The notes beneath the pieces are model-generated. The model did no database searches, was not told the DNA's origin, and saw nothing but the letters and a program-made list of their open reading frames with translations. This document shows, piece by piece, positions 38,571-50,900 of a stretch of DNA of 64,000 nt. This stretch comes from Prunella strophiata (Eukaryota > Chordata > Aves > Passeriformes > Prunellidae). The translations under genes were made by a program, and so were the position numbers. The stretch is taken from the NCBI GenBank assembly GCA_036583965.1, contig JAZBQD010000014.1:28005490-28069489 (forward strand), in the 5' to 3' direction. Position 1 is the stretch's first letter; each line of letters opens with the position of its first letter.

Positions 38571-40175
38571 GTGAGTTGTGGGTGAGGGGGCTGTAAAGGG
38601 AGGTGCTGCAAGGCAGTGCAAAAGTGTATATAAAGTATGAGAGTTCCTGTATGTGCACCACTCTATCCTGGCAAACCCACAGAACACTTAGTCTAAAGGC
38701 AGAACTTCAGCCAAAATGTACAGGTATCGTGTTTCCAAGTCAAGGTGGGTGAAGCATCTTGTTCTGTTACCCATCTCTCTTGCTATCAAAACACCCTAGT
38801 GCAAAAATCATGGGAGGACGAGAGCTGGAAATGTTTCCTGGGAGGTTGTCTAGGTCTGAAACAGACTACAAACCACTGTTTACCCAAAATGGGTCACTGA
38901 AACAGTGTCTGTAGACAAGGTGCCCTGATCAGAGTCTAGAAATGACTGTGTCTGAATGATACTGAATGCGAGGAGGGACAGTGATCACCACTCCATGGAT
39001 AAAACAATTCCAGCAGCTCCTGGGAACTCCCCCTGTCAACAAAGTTCAGCTGTTGCAAGGGGATGATGTATATTGTCTCTGCCTCTCTTGGATTTAAATG
39101 AATGAGAAGAGACACTTTGTTTCCCAAGACCTCCCTGGTGTGTGCCAGTGAACTGCCTCCTTCATACTGTGGCAGAGCAAGGAATGCTCTGTGCAGCACT
39201 CCCTTCCTTCACAAGGAATCTCTTGCAGGGGTCTCTTGCACCTGTTTCATCTCACACTGAAGTTGAAAATGCAGAGAGAGATAGCCCATACCTCTGCACG
39301 CTGCAGAGCAACCCACAAAGTGGAGTTCAAGGGGTTGCCAGTTGTTGAAATGTAGCCCTGGATTAGTGATATTAGGAAAAAATTTGATTCTGCTCTGCTT
39401 TGCTTCCCAGCCACGATAGTAACTGTGTTTAATCTTGAAAAAGATAAGAAACCGAAAAAAATAGAAAGTCACAAAACCTCCAAGTTCATAAATCTTATCT
39501 AAAGTGCACTCAGGCTTCCCCCGCTTTCACCAGTCAACATGTGAAGGTGTCAGCCAAACTAGAGAGACAGATGAATTATGGGGCTCATCATGAGCCCCAG
39601 GAGGTCACTCTGTGAGAGGCTGCCCTGAGCTTCCCAACGTGAGTGCTGAATAAAGCACCACCATATGGGGGTACCTACCAGTGCAGGTCAGCTGGAAGAG
39701 CTGAGCCTGAGTCTCCACCACACAGGGGCTCAGCACTGGAATGCCAGGTGGTGGGAATGTGGGTATGAGTGAGCTCAAAATACTCCCTGATTTGCCCCAG
39801 TCCCCAGCAATGTCTCACTCTCCTCCACTGAATTTGGATTTGGCAGCTCTGCAAAGCAGCAGGACTGGCACCAGGGTGGGATGAGGCTCAGGCCAGCAAA
39901 GCCTCTGGGTCCATCCCTAAATCCAATTGATTTCCAAAAGAGATAAGGAACACAAAGGGTTTGCTGAACTCTGGGGGGAAATGGGACCTCACACTCTCAT
40001 GGCAGTTCCAGGGGCCATGGCCAAAACAACTGGCAGCACTTTCTGCCCATGGGTGTGGGGATGTACTGTGCTTCTCAGTAGCTGCTCTGATCCTGGGCTC
40101 CCCAGCAAGGGCCAACTCCACTCCAACAAAGCAATTGTCCTCACTGCTTCACCCAGGCACCAGCACTAGACCAAG

Positions 40176-40208
<33 letters not shown>

Positions 40209-40255
40209 CTGTAAATAGTTTGTATATTCCTGGTTTTGAATTCCTGTGTTCCCAG
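38571..40255 (+). other. NTN4 intron 8 (1.7 kb)
   Basis: Bounded by gtgagt and tgtgttcccag. The notable feature is an A28 tract ending 52 bases before exon 9, just upstream of where the branch point and pyrimidine tract should be. Otherwise I see nothing in it. Confidence 0.9.
40176..40203 (+). repeat. A28 homopolymer next to NTN4 exon 9
   Basis: Twenty-eight consecutive A residues, the longest homopolymer in the window, end about 50 bases upstream of the exon 9 acceptor. It could be the tail of a retroelement, but no element body was recognised before it. Its length is likely to be polymorphic. Confidence 0.95.
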
Positions 40256-40426
40256 TGATCAAGACAAAGATCTTGTCAGCTCATGACAAAGGCTCCCATG
40301 CAGAAGTCAGTGTGAAGATCAAGAAAGTCTTGAAATCGACAAAGCTGAAGATCCTCCGGGGCAAGAGGACACTCTACCCTGAATCCTGGACTAACAGAGG
40401 CTGCACTTGTCCCATCCTCAATCCTG
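40256..40426 (+). CDS. NTN4: NTN4 coding exon 9: core of the NTR domain
   Basis: A phase 1-1 exon with donor gtaagt. The frame reads VIKTKILSAHDKGSHAEVSV, then KIKKVLKSTKLKILRGKRTL, YPESW and GCTCPILNP. It is rich in lysine, which gives the basic character of the netrin C-terminal domain, and holds the NTR cysteine pair in GCTC. Conservation with netrin-4 of other vertebrates is very high. In contrast to exons 2, 3 and 6, codon third positions are mixed and CpG is rare. Confidence 0.97.
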
Positions 40427-43400
40427 GTAAGTTTGACTCCCTGAACAGTACATCCCCACCACATACACACAGATTTCATTCCCACAGCCCTACCCCCTCA
40501 TATCAATGATCTGGGATTGCAGCCCAGTACTGATTAAAAATTATTGTCTCTTACATCACTTGGATTCCAAAGAAATCTCCATCAAATTGAAATTTCATAG
40601 AGAAAACTTGGTTCATCCTATAGGCCTTTGAAACACACAGTTCTCTTCCCATAGCATAGTAACAGGCTTTCAGTTTCACCAGGCTCTGTTCCCAGAGGGA
40701 GGGAGGTGCACATAACATGCCACAATTGCATGATACATCTTTCAAAGCTGAAGCTATTTGAATCCATAAAAACACATTTCAATCTAATTTGAGTTGTGAT
40801 ACTCTACTGAAGTTCTAATCTAAACTCAAGGGAAGATTTCTCTTTGAAAGTAACACAAATTTACATCTACAAGATTTGGAAGAAATTTTCTTATGCAGTG
40901 AAGGGAGAGCTCCACAGCTTTTTCCCAGTCTTCTTTCACTGAAATGGAGTATAAGCAATGGTGGCTGAACAGTGCAGTCAGTCTCCAGTATGGACAAGGA
41001 CATGCAGGTTCAGGGGTTTCTTCCACAGAGCAAAACTAAGCTCCAGCTGACACAGCTCTCTTTACAACTCCAAGATAAATGAGCAGTTACCAACTAATTC
41101 AAATAAAGGGCTTTCTTTCCATGAGGTGCATACAGCACTGGGAAATTGGCAATGGAAGCATTGATGTAGGTGCTGAGACATCCCTTTCATGTGCAGCACT
41201 AGGAGCTAGGGGGTACAGGGCTGTCTGTGGGGCTGGGCTGTGCAGAAAGGTTATTCACTGATGAGGTGTTTGCAGCCTTCTTTCATGTCCTCAGGAGTGA
41301 CTGTCTGGTTTTGAAGGCAAGCTGCTGTGATAGCACAGCTGTAGCTAGGGAAGTCTTGTCAGGTGCAAAGGTCAGATGAATCAGCAGCATTAGGTAGGGC
41401 TCTACTGTTTAGGTGCAGTAAGACCTTGGATATTGCTGGAACACCATAAATCACTAATCAAATAGCCATAGCTGGTGTATTTTTCCATATGCAATGAAAA
41501 GTCAAGCAAGAAAGCCCAGATGCAGCTGCCTTAATATGAACCTGAAGGAATGCAATGGAAGCTGTCCAAAACTGAGCCTGCAGGGCAGCCCCACACCTGA
41601 CACCCAGCTTTGCCACTCAACTAACTTCAGAGGAGTTTCTCTGATTTTCCCCAACAGATGAAAAGACAGCATCAATCACAGAATCAGTGGAGGCCTCTTA
41701 GACAACTGCAGAAAGGGGGAGATGCAACTGTCCTTAGTGACAGGCCAGGTGTCTGACACATCAGGTGTTACCCCCTTGTTACTTCCTTGCCAGCTCTCCT
41801 CATTTACACTGCAAAGCTTGGTATTGTTTTGAAATGCAGCTGCTGATCCCATGAGTATAAATTAGTCTCAGCCTTCATGTTGAAAAGAAATTATGAAGTT
41901 TGTTGCTAATAGGAAATTTGAAAATATCCGTTGAGTGAATCTTTAAGATTCAATAATGTCAAAGAGGGAAAAAAGGATCCCAGATATTTTTTTTAATTCA
42001 TTATTTTCTTTAACTACCACGTTCATTTCTGAGTGGCTTGCAATACAATATTAGCAGATTCAACCCTCTATCACAGTAAGAGCTTATGGCCTACAGGTGA
42101 ATAAACCAAAACCAGCTGGATGAAAAGTCAAGCTGACATAAAACAATTTTCTGACATACAGCTATAATGGAAATCACATCTTCAAAAACATAGAGGAGAT
42201 CAAAGATAAACATAAAAGTAAGACAGATGTGTTTTTATACTATTTTACAGAAGTAAAGGGATACCAAAAGGAGAGTAGGCTCTTAAACTCTCTGACAAGG
42301 CAAAAAAAAACCTGCAAACATTTATCAAATCTCTGTGGGCTATTATCAGATGAAAAACGTGCTTAAGTTCATACAAGGGGAACCCTTTCACCACCCTTGC
42401 ACACCTTCTGCTCCACACACACACACCCAGAGGCAGATTCTGCTTCTGAGGGACACTGGGCTGAAAGATTTAAAGGTCTCAGGTGTTTGCATGGCAATAG
42501 GAGCCCATCCCTTCCATGGCTCTGCCAAGCACAGTCAGAGAGGCAGAGAGCAGCCTGCCAGGGCACACTGCACAGCCTCAAGTCCTGGCTTGTGGCATCT
42601 CAGTCATTTGGATCATTTAAATTTTACAGTTCTGTAGCATCAGGTTGAAAATCTAGAAAGCCCTACACAATCAGCAACCACAGCAATATTTGCTTGCTCT
42701 CTGAGTGTGTGTAGCACATTTCTCTCTCAAGGGAAATAAATCTAGGAACCCTTGAAAAGTGACATTTTTAACAGCAAGATTGACTTGCCCAAAATTAATG
42801 TCTTTTGAAGGGCAATGCTGCCACACACATATCCTGTGCTTACTTGGCAGAAGAGAGGATGTCTGTGCCCAAAAACTCAGATAAAGTAGAAAGCAAATTG
42901 CTTGACCTTTATTGCTTGACCTTTAACTTGGGAGACACCCTCCCTTTATTCTGGACTGCAAAATGAAAACCCAAGACAACACAAGCTGCAGCCAGGATGG
43001 AGTGGGAGGGCTGAGAGCACCAGGGAGGGCCCATCTCCCATGCCTGGTTTGCAGCAGCATGTTGTGCTCCTCAGACTGGTGCAAGAAGGAGTGGGGGCAG
43101 GAGGGGTCTGATGCTGGCTGTACCCTAAATGTGCTGCAGTGGCAGGCTCACCCTGGCAGGGAGCTCCTCCTGCCATGAAAGGAGGATTATCCTCCTTATT
43201 ATCCACATTTATGGCACATTTGTGGCCCATTTAGGCTGTTTGGATTTGTGGCAGTGTTTCTTTAGCTAATTCAAGCCAAAGGCTTTGCTCTATCTCCCTG
43301 TTTAGCAGCTGTTACCTGGTTCCAAGCACTCTTTTGAGTTGTCTCCTGAAAGTCAAGTGCAGATCTGGATGCCTGAGGAAAGACCTGCAGCAGGGCACTA

Positions 43401-44051
43401 CAGGGACACACTCCAGCCCTTTCCATCTGTTTCTGGACAACCAGTTGAGGCTTTGTCAGATAGCTGTTGTCATGTCTCTAAAACATCAGCAGAGGCAGAA
43501 ATTAGCAGTTCTTTTCAGTGTGATAGTCACATCTTCAGGCTCTTCTAGGGTACTGGTGCCAGCACATTTAGTGTTGCCTCTCACTGGGGTCTGGCATGCC
43601 TTTGCCTCCAAGGGGCCACTGGCCACTCTGAGTAAGATACCAAGCACTGCACAGTTCCATTCCTTGAATTCACTGAACTGATTTCCAGGCCCAGATTTAT
43701 TCAGGGAGAAGTGAAGCAGATGGCTGCCAAATGAAGGTAATAGCAGTACCCAGAAGAGGTGTAAAAACTTGCAGTGCCACCCCCAGAGTTCAGCTTTCAT
43801 TTCTATTTAGAAGCTCACAAAATCACGTTTTGTGTACTGCTACTCTCTGACAGGTAGCCACAGGGGTCATTGTGCCATAGATACAGATAGAGCTATAGAT
43901 ATACAGCTATATGTGAGGGCCAATATATATAAATATTTCTTTGTGTAAGTGCTTTTTTCACATGGGACTAGATATCCAGGCTGACTTTGCAGCTCAATAG
44001 GACTCTTAAACATGGTACTGTGCAGTGCCTGACCACTTTGCTGGTTTGCAG
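40427..44051 (+). other. NTN4 intron 9 (3.6 kb)
   Basis: Bounded by gtaagt and gctggtttgcag. AT-rich, with a short (CA)n near 42415 and an AT-rich ata/tat stretch near 43870-43940. A short aatcacagaatcagt string near 41673 resembles the reverse complement of a CR1 3' end, but there is too little to call an element. Confidence 0.88.
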
Positions 44052-44189
44052 GCTTGGAGTATCTTGTGGCAGGACACGAGGACGTCCGAACAGGGCAGAC
44101 TCATTGTCAACATGAAAAGTTTTGTCCATCAGTGGAAGTCGGCTCTCGGAAGAAAGGTCTTGGAGATTTTGAAAAGAGACTGCAACTAG
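44052..44189 (+). CDS. NTN4: NTN4 coding exon 10: end of NTR domain, with an apparent 1-base frameshift
   Basis: The exon enters in phase 1 after gtttgcag. The spliced frame gives GLEYLVAGHEDVRTG, which matches netrin-4. One extra base follows (best placed at 44096, within gggcaga). One base later the expected ending resumes in the next frame (LIVNMKSFV, then ILKRDCN) and stops at TAG 44187-44189. Read literally, the frame set by the acceptor instead runs about 54 unrelated residues to a stop at 44258-44260. Because the last 30 codons are well preserved, the insertion is probably recent, polymorphic or an assembly error. The exon identification is firm; which C-terminus is made is not. Confidence 0.9.
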   Translation, partial: AWSILWQDTRTSEQGRLIVNMKSFVHQWKSALGRKVLEILKRDCN

Positions 44190-45703
44190 AGGTGTGCAAT
44201 TGCCTAGGGCATTTCTTTATGCACAAAATGCAGCAGCCTCCACAAAGAGAAGACCTCTAGCATGAAAACTGGAATGTAAGAAAATAGTGCCAAAACATGT
44301 AGTGAGGCATTCAGAGTTGTAGGCGCTGTCTAATTTAACCCTTTCTGGCCAATGTTCTTTCACTTGCCTATAGCTTCCTTGTCAGGGCCTCACCCTGAGC
44401 CCTGCTCATCATTATGTTGAGGGAAACAAAAGAAAGGGTGGTGGATGCTTGTCTCGCTCCAGTGCACTGTTGGAGCAACTCCCATGAAGCCACTGATCAC
44501 CCAAGACTAAATTGCTACCCTAGAAGAGCTACTGCTGAGAAGCAAAACACTGCCAGTGCCACTAGTGTGCATCCTGAGTGGCTTCCAGGGGCTCCCAGAG
44601 GATGCTGTGGGGAAGGCAATGGGTAGGTGCTGCCACTAGCGTGGCAATGAGAACCACTCTTTAGAAACACCCCTTACAGGTTAGGACATGGCACCCATTG
44701 AAGAGAATTGGGTGCCACTTGCTTTTAACCTGTTTGCCCTGCTGAAGGTTTCAAGGGCTAGATTCTCTGCTGATGCTGCTGAGGAGAGAACAGCTGGAGT
44801 GAATTGAATCCCTCTGCCTTGGCACAGGCGTGATGCAGGGCAGAGGCCAGCTCTCCACCCACTGCATGGCTGCAGAGAAGAGCCAGCTGAAGGGGGTGCA
44901 GTGTCTCTGAGCTTTTGTCCTTGAAGTGTTAAAAAATGAACCTAGCCCTAGTGTAAATATTTCATTGTATAAAGCACTTTACTACCTGCCACTTCACGGT
45001 GCGGGAAGTCTAATTGTGTTGGGGAAAGAAGAATTTGAAGGTGGCACATGGAAAAAAACTCCCTGAAACAGAAGCACTCCTGAGGACCCCCGCAGTTGGA
45101 CAGCGTTAACAGTATAAAGGGAATGGCCAGCCTGGCACTGGCCACTCAGAATATCTGAGGATGCAATCTGAAAGATAAAGTATTTGCACTGAAGTCCCAG
45201 CTTCAGACCAGCACTTGGACCCCGTGGGCAGGACTCCAGCAAGACTTTGCAAACAGAGTGGGGAGAAGAGACTTTAAGATAAAACTGCAATTGCTGGAGG
45301 AGAAAAACTCTGGCTGCAGGAAAAGGAGTGGATGCAGAGAACAGAAAGGATTTGCATTCACATATCACAACCCAGCGATTCATGGTGGGCCTGGAGTTTA
45401 TTTTATTTTTATGTTAGTATTTAAAACTGAACATTCTATTTGTTTTCTTCTGTTTGTGTTATTGTTTGCAATATATACAGCCATTATACTCCCTCATTAA
45501 CACCAGTATGAAATATAGCACAGTTTACTGCAGTTTTCAGCACTAAAATATATCCTTTCTGTAAAGCATCCTTAAACCACATTGCATAGAGTGTATTTTG
45601 TTCAAGAGTGTGAGGGGAAAGAAGACATACAACACCAGAAAAGTCAATAGTCTACCAATCCACTTTACGTATGTATTTTTCTTTCAAGGTCCTGTGGATT
45701 CAC

Positions 45704-45723
45704 AAAAAAAAAAAAAAAAAAAA
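45704..45723 (+). repeat. A20 homopolymer
   Basis: Twenty A residues, about 40 bases upstream of the probable NTN4 poly(A) signal. If it lies in the 3'UTR it is a likely internal oligo(dT) priming site in cDNA data. Confidence 0.9.
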
Positions 45724-45763
45724 GATGCTATTTTGGTAATTTGTTTTTGTATCTCATGTATGT

Positions 45764-45769
45764 AATAAA
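45764..45769 (+). terminator. Candidate polyadenylation signal AATAAA for NTN4
   Basis: A canonical AATAAA sits in an AT-rich context (gtaataaatataat), and a pyrimidine-rich stretch (catcttcttctcctgttac) begins about 15 bases downstream, as expected for a cleavage site. It is on the coding strand of NTN4 and at a plausible distance from the stop. No transcript evidence was available. Confidence 0.6.
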
Positions 45770-45785
45770 TATAATATGATTTCAA

Positions 45786-48700
45786 CATCTTCTTCTCCTG
45801 TTACTGTTTATGCCAGTGGAAGCAGGGTCTTCATGCCTGCATGAAAGAGCACAAGCAAAGATTGCACTGGGTGAGGAGAAGCTGCCATGGGGGATATTTT
45901 CCTCTCTGGTTGGGGGATAAAATGCAACACATGGTAGAAAGAGAAATAGCATGGATGGCTCACAAAAATCCCATTTCACCTCTTGTTTTGGGAGGTTTAT
46001 AAGTTCTTCTCATAAAGAAGGGGAATTGTACCCAAATATTTTCAAAGCTGGGCAGATCCTTGCCTCCACACAGTCTTGAAGGCTGAGCTGCAGAGCAAGT
46101 ACTTATAAGTAGGGGATAGCAGAAATAAGGTTTGTTCCTTACATTTGAAACTGCTAAGGGGAAACAAAAGGCTGTGGGAAACAAGTGCTGTGGCAAAAGG
46201 TCTACAAAAACACTGCAGAGTGAAGTCAAGCATCAGAAATTAGTGGCCAGGGGGTCAAGACATAATGCACAGTGTGGGCAGCAGCTCCCCAGGTGGGTGG
46301 TTAATCAGTGACTGTGGCAGCACCCATCTCCCTGCTGGAGGAGAGTGCAGGGACAGGCTCTCCTGTGGAGAGACTCAGAGACCAAGAGCCTCCAAGAGCT
46401 CTGTTTTGATTTAAAACTGTGCATTTACCTGCTTGACACATTTTTAGCTTCATTTTGTTGTAATGCCACTAAAAATACATTTGCAATGGCTAGTTGATTC
46501 ATGTGACCTTGTGAAAGCTGGAGGGTGTGATCCCACCGTCCCAGCCAGCTCGAGCACTGTAGGAAACCAGGATGGCTTTGTCAGCAGTGCTGCTTATGAC
46601 ATCTTGTCTGACTGCTGTCCTAGCCTTGGAGCTGGGCACTGGTGGTTTTATGGAGGAAAGGGGTTAACTTCTGAGGGACAAATCTGCCCATGCCATTTCT
46701 GCCATTTTGGCTGGAAGAAGTATCCCATTACCAGAAGCAGGTGAGCTGGGTATCAAAGAATCACAGAATCAGTTGGGTTGGAAAAGACCTCTGATATCAT
46801 TGAATTCAAGCTTTGAGCAATCACCACCTGATCATGTCCAACCTGAACCTCCCCTGGCACAACTTGAGACTGTGTCCTCTTGTCTTGTCTCCTTTCAGGT
46901 GGTTGTAGAGAGAGAGGTCTCCCCTGAGTGTCCTTCTCTCCAGGTTGAACAATCTGAGCTCCCTCAGCCACTCCTCACAGGACTTACCTTCTAGACCTTT
47001 TATATCCCTCTGTTCATATGAGGTCACAAGATGGCCAGCCAGGCCCTCCTTAGCAAGAAAAGCTTCTTTGGGCACCTAAGTCTTTGCAGCTCAGTGAATT
47101 AATGGAAGCAGCCTGCCTGGTTTATCTGTTTACTCCCCCCTGTCATGGGTATGAGAAGAGGATGTCTGTCTCTGCCCACCTGAAGAGCAGATGTGTTGCT
47201 TGATGATTCCAGGAGTAGCAATGCCTCGACCAGTCCTTCTGTGTGACAAAAATCAGTGGCAGGAAAACCAATCCAGTCATAATCAAAGCTGGCAACAGCA
47301 TCCACAGAAAAGTCTTTTCTTCCAGAGCTGCCCCACTGATGCAGGCAAAGCTGAGGCCTGGCTGCCCTTTCTGGATTGTACTGCTCCTGCCAAGAGGTGA
47401 GTGCTGGATTTTCAGGAACCAAAGATGGGAATTGGAGCATCCTCATGCTGTCCTTATGCCTCACCTGCACCTAAAGAGCAAGTACTTCCCTGTTGCTGAA
47501 GGAAGAATGGTGGAGTCTTCCCTTTTCCAAGGCTGGAGGCCAGGTGTAAGCAGTGGCCAGGGATCAGTGACAGGGGCTGGGGCAGCCTGCCAGAGCCCCG
47601 TGCTCCTGGTTGTCTGTCAGCTCTGCAGGAGTGAGTGGTGCTGGTGACCTGGGCTTGGCTGAAGGAGGTAAGGCAGTGTGTTGGGACCAGCTGCCACCAC
47701 AGCACTGACCCTGGCTTGCCACAGCAATACAGCCCCTCCAGAACATCTGACCCAAACCTGTACTCCAAGGCACTCACAGGACACCTCTTCCACTCTTCCT
47801 GGTGGACATGAGCACTCCATTCTGGCACACTAGCTCTCAGCAGGTGCTTTGGCACAGAGAAGGGAACACCTGGCTCCAGCTAGTTTCCAATGCCTCCTTG
47901 CACTCTCTGAGGCAAATCCTGTGCCAAAAGTATTGTCAGGAACAGGCACTAAGCCATTGTGGCTTTCTCCACTGTCCTCTGCCACCACGGCTACCCGTGG
48001 AAGAAAGCAGAATAAGGCACACAGATCTGTCCATTAGTTTTCCCTAACCTGAAGCTGTGTTCTTGGAGGAGGCTGTGCTCAGAGACATCCCACATCCTCC
48101 CAGAGAGGTGGCCTTACACCAGAACCTGGAAGCAGGGTGAGTCTCCCCAGCTGTGCAGGGCCTTTGTGATGGGTACCTCCATTCATCAGCAAGCAGCAGG
48201 TGATTAGGTGAAGCATCTGCTTTTATTCACGTAAAGATCATTTTTCTCTTGGGATCACCTCAGCAGACACTAACCATGCCCACAGGCTCTGAGTGCAAGG
48301 AGGGCCAGCAGAGAAGCCACCTGCAGGCCCAGCCACATCCCTGCTCCCTGCAGCAGCAGCTGGCCATGGGTCCCAGCAGCATGGCCCCTGCCCCAGGGAG
48401 TGCTACTGACGGCAGCCTCCTCATCCCAGACCAAGCCCTGTTGGGTACAGAAGTGCTGTGCCCTCCTGCCATGGTGAGAGGCTGGAGAGGACTCAGGGCT
48501 GTGCTGCCTGCATGGGCACAGGGCCACCCAGTCAGTGACTGCTCGCCCCTGAGGAATGCAATCTTCCAGTTACAGTGGAAAATTACAGGCATGTTTAATA
48601 TAGTTGCTCCAGCAGGCTAAATCTTCTGGGATATGACCATGTTGCTGAAAATGACTGAACATCTGGGACTACAGGCCTGCCTAAATGGAAATCTGGGCTG

Positions 48701-50900
48701 GTATGGGTAAACATAACCATTCAGGAACAAATAGCTGCAGTGTACTTTTTTTTTAATCTTTATTTTTAGTTATCGTATTGACTTCAATATCAACACAGGA
48801 TAGAATAAACATCTGAAAAATGTCCAGTGGCTGCTGCCTCAGCATCCACAGGAGCTCTCTCTCTGATAAGGCTGGAGGGGATCAGCTGTCTGTGGGCCTT
48901 CTGGGCTGATGTGTTGATTTTTTGATGGTGGTGTTTCCAAAGCATGCTCTTACCCAGGGGTCACAGCTTCTTGCTGCTCTTTTCCCACAGTTCAGCACAG
49001 AAACTTCATGAATGCCTTGTATTGCTTCAAGGGAAGGCAAGATGCCTCAGCAAGGCTCAAAGGCTGGGAAATACACTATATATGGGAAACTTGCAGGCAT
49101 ATTGAAAACTGTTAGCATGGCCAAGAGGCCTAAGTGCTGCAGCAGGCGTTGGGAGAGCCACTCTCTGTGTCTAGCTCATCTCCTCACTTCTCCATCACTC
49201 TTAGGGGTCCTTTGAGCAAAAATAATGTTGGGTTGCTTGAACATGTGATGTATCACTGGTGTGATGCACTCATGGCTACACATAAGCCCAACCAAGTCCT
49301 GTAGCTCAGAAAAATGTCATTATGCCCAAGCTTTGTTGCAATGCCATATGCAGTTCTGTGTATCTCCAAGTACTACCTGGACACTTTCTCAGCTGTAGAA
49401 GACATGTAAAAGAAGTTTGCCAGGCCACTGAAGGGCCTGGGGGATGGTGGGCATGGATGAAGGTGTGTGTATGTGCATCCCCATGCTCACTTCTTCATTT
49501 CCCTGATGGTGCTTACTCTGCTCATGTCTCTGAGCTCCCCCTGACCAGGCAGATTGCTCATACTGACTGCATTTCTTTCTTTGACCTCTTGTCTCAGACT
49601 TATACACAGAAATTAAATACAGTTATTTAGCACAGGACGTGGCTTTTAAGCCATCTGGAAATGAGGGCTGGCAAAAGGCCCTCAGATCTGTATGAAAAAT
49701 TGCTGAGAAGAATAAAGTTGCTTCCTAAAGCAAACATTAGTGAAATTTCCCCAAACTGGCTTGCTGTGGACATGGATATGCACTCCTTCCAGCAGGTGCA
49801 AAATGCAGCCCAGCTCCATTTGTGTACCAGGCTGAGGTACACAAACAGGTGAAAAAAGACCAAAACCAAACAACCACGCATTAGACTGGCATTAACCTGG
49901 AGGAAAGGGCATTCCTCACTGCAATTCCTGTGGCAGATTTACAAATGATCTGGATCAGTAGGAGATATTTCTCACATTATTACCTCAAGATGTATAAGTT
50001 TAAAAAATATATTTGCTCTCTGTCTCTGCTGTTCATTGGAGCTTTCCTTGATTTGCATCAGGTGCAACTTTCATCTGTACCTCAAGCATTTGTGAAGCCT
50101 CTGTGTGGTCAAATCTGCTGCATAATCTCTGCTTGGGCTTTATCTGAGTAACACCTGTAGGAGGTCAGAAAAAATTATTTCAGATACACAACCAAGGAGA
50201 GACTCACCTTCACCTAAAGTGAGGTGCTGGTGGCAGATGGTGGTCAGAACAGGATCCCCCAATCCCCCCAGGGTTGCAGAAGAGATCCAGGAGCACCCTG
50301 AGGGGTCACTACAGCTGCCCAACTGCCCTACAGGGGCAGAAAGATGCACAGGTACTTGTGTAGCTTGAGGAGCATCAGCAAGACACTCTTGGCATAGAAG
50401 CAGAGGATTAAACTAACCCTTAAAGGAATTTAAACAGACCAGAGGTCCAAGCAGGGACACTGTCACCTCTGCAGCTGTGGGCACATACAGTGACAAGGAA
50501 CCCCAGGAGACAAGGAAGCCTCAGCATTTGCCCCTTGCTGGGCATGGCTGCCTGGACCTGATCAGCCTCTTTCCCTGGAGAGCTACAAGAAGAGGCCATT
50601 CCTTCACCTGCAGAGCAGGTCCTCAAAAAGGCCCCCAGAGCTGCTGGTGTGACTGGAACAGGGAGGCAGGCTGATTTCAGAGGGTCTGAACCTGGTCATG
50701 GCAACACATGCAGCCTGCAGTTGCCTAAGGGGGTTGAAAATGCTTAAGTGGAGCTGTGTGTGCAAAATAAAGTGGCCCAGAGCCACTCTGCAATGCAAGC
50801 AACCCCTGTCTGTGCCATCAAACACCTCTGACACACACATTTTGGGAGGGATGCAAGGGGAAGGAGTGGTGCAGGGCTATGCCAAGAGCCAAGCTGGCAG
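45786..50900. other. Intergenic DNA downstream of NTN4
   Basis: No coding region was recognised. It contains a minus-strand CR1 fragment at about 46.8-47.1 kb. The 47.1-48.6 kb part is GC-richer, with several open frames of 80-135 codons on both strands, but none resembles a known family and none shows codon-like structure. At 50208-50308 a minus-strand interval has a good donor (gtgagt) but only a weak acceptor; it is too weak to call an exon. Confidence 0.7.
46756..47080 (-). mobile_element. CR1-type LINE, 3'-end fragment (minus strand)
   Basis: On the minus strand the sequence encodes a segment like the C-terminal part of CR1 ORF2 ([20 protein letters not shown], then [16 protein letters not shown]). 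It ends in the CR1 3' tail, which on the plus strand reads aatcacagaatcagttgggt followed by tggaaaagacctc. It is 5'-truncated and its frame is disrupted. Limits are approximate. Confidence 0.85.

Larger units (their letters stand above)
2463..45785 (+). other. NTN4: NTN4 (netrin-4) gene, exons 2-10 plus probable 3'UTR
   Basis: Nine plus-strand exons with GT-AG boundaries join without frame loss into a laminin-N-terminal, LE-repeat and NTR protein. The order and wording match netrin-4 rather than netrin-1, -3 or -5: the LN domain is of laminin-beta type, and the C-terminal module carries the netrin-4 signatures ILSAHDKG and RGKRTLYPESW. Netrin-4 is a secreted basement-membrane protein that binds laminin short arms and affects vessel and epithelial morphogenesis. 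Coding introns are 15.7, 9.5, 1.3, 6.2, 0.7, 1.2, 1.7 and 3.6 kb. The start codon and signal peptide exon are not seen, so the gene is 5'-incomplete here. The 3' end at about 45785 is inferred from a polyadenylation signal. The gene identification is very secure; the outer limits are not. Confidence 0.95.
44190..45785 (+). other. NTN4: Probable NTN4 3' untranslated region
   Basis: The sequence after the expected stop codon contains no exon or repeat body until a canonical polyadenylation signal about 1.6 kb downstream. That is a normal 3'UTR length for this gene. The end is inferred from the signal plus about 16 bases. Transcript data were not available. Confidence 0.6.

Noticed and set aside
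41673..41700. A possible CR1 3' end in reverse orientation
   Set aside because: Only about 15 bases match the terminus, and the sequence beyond does not continue as CR1.
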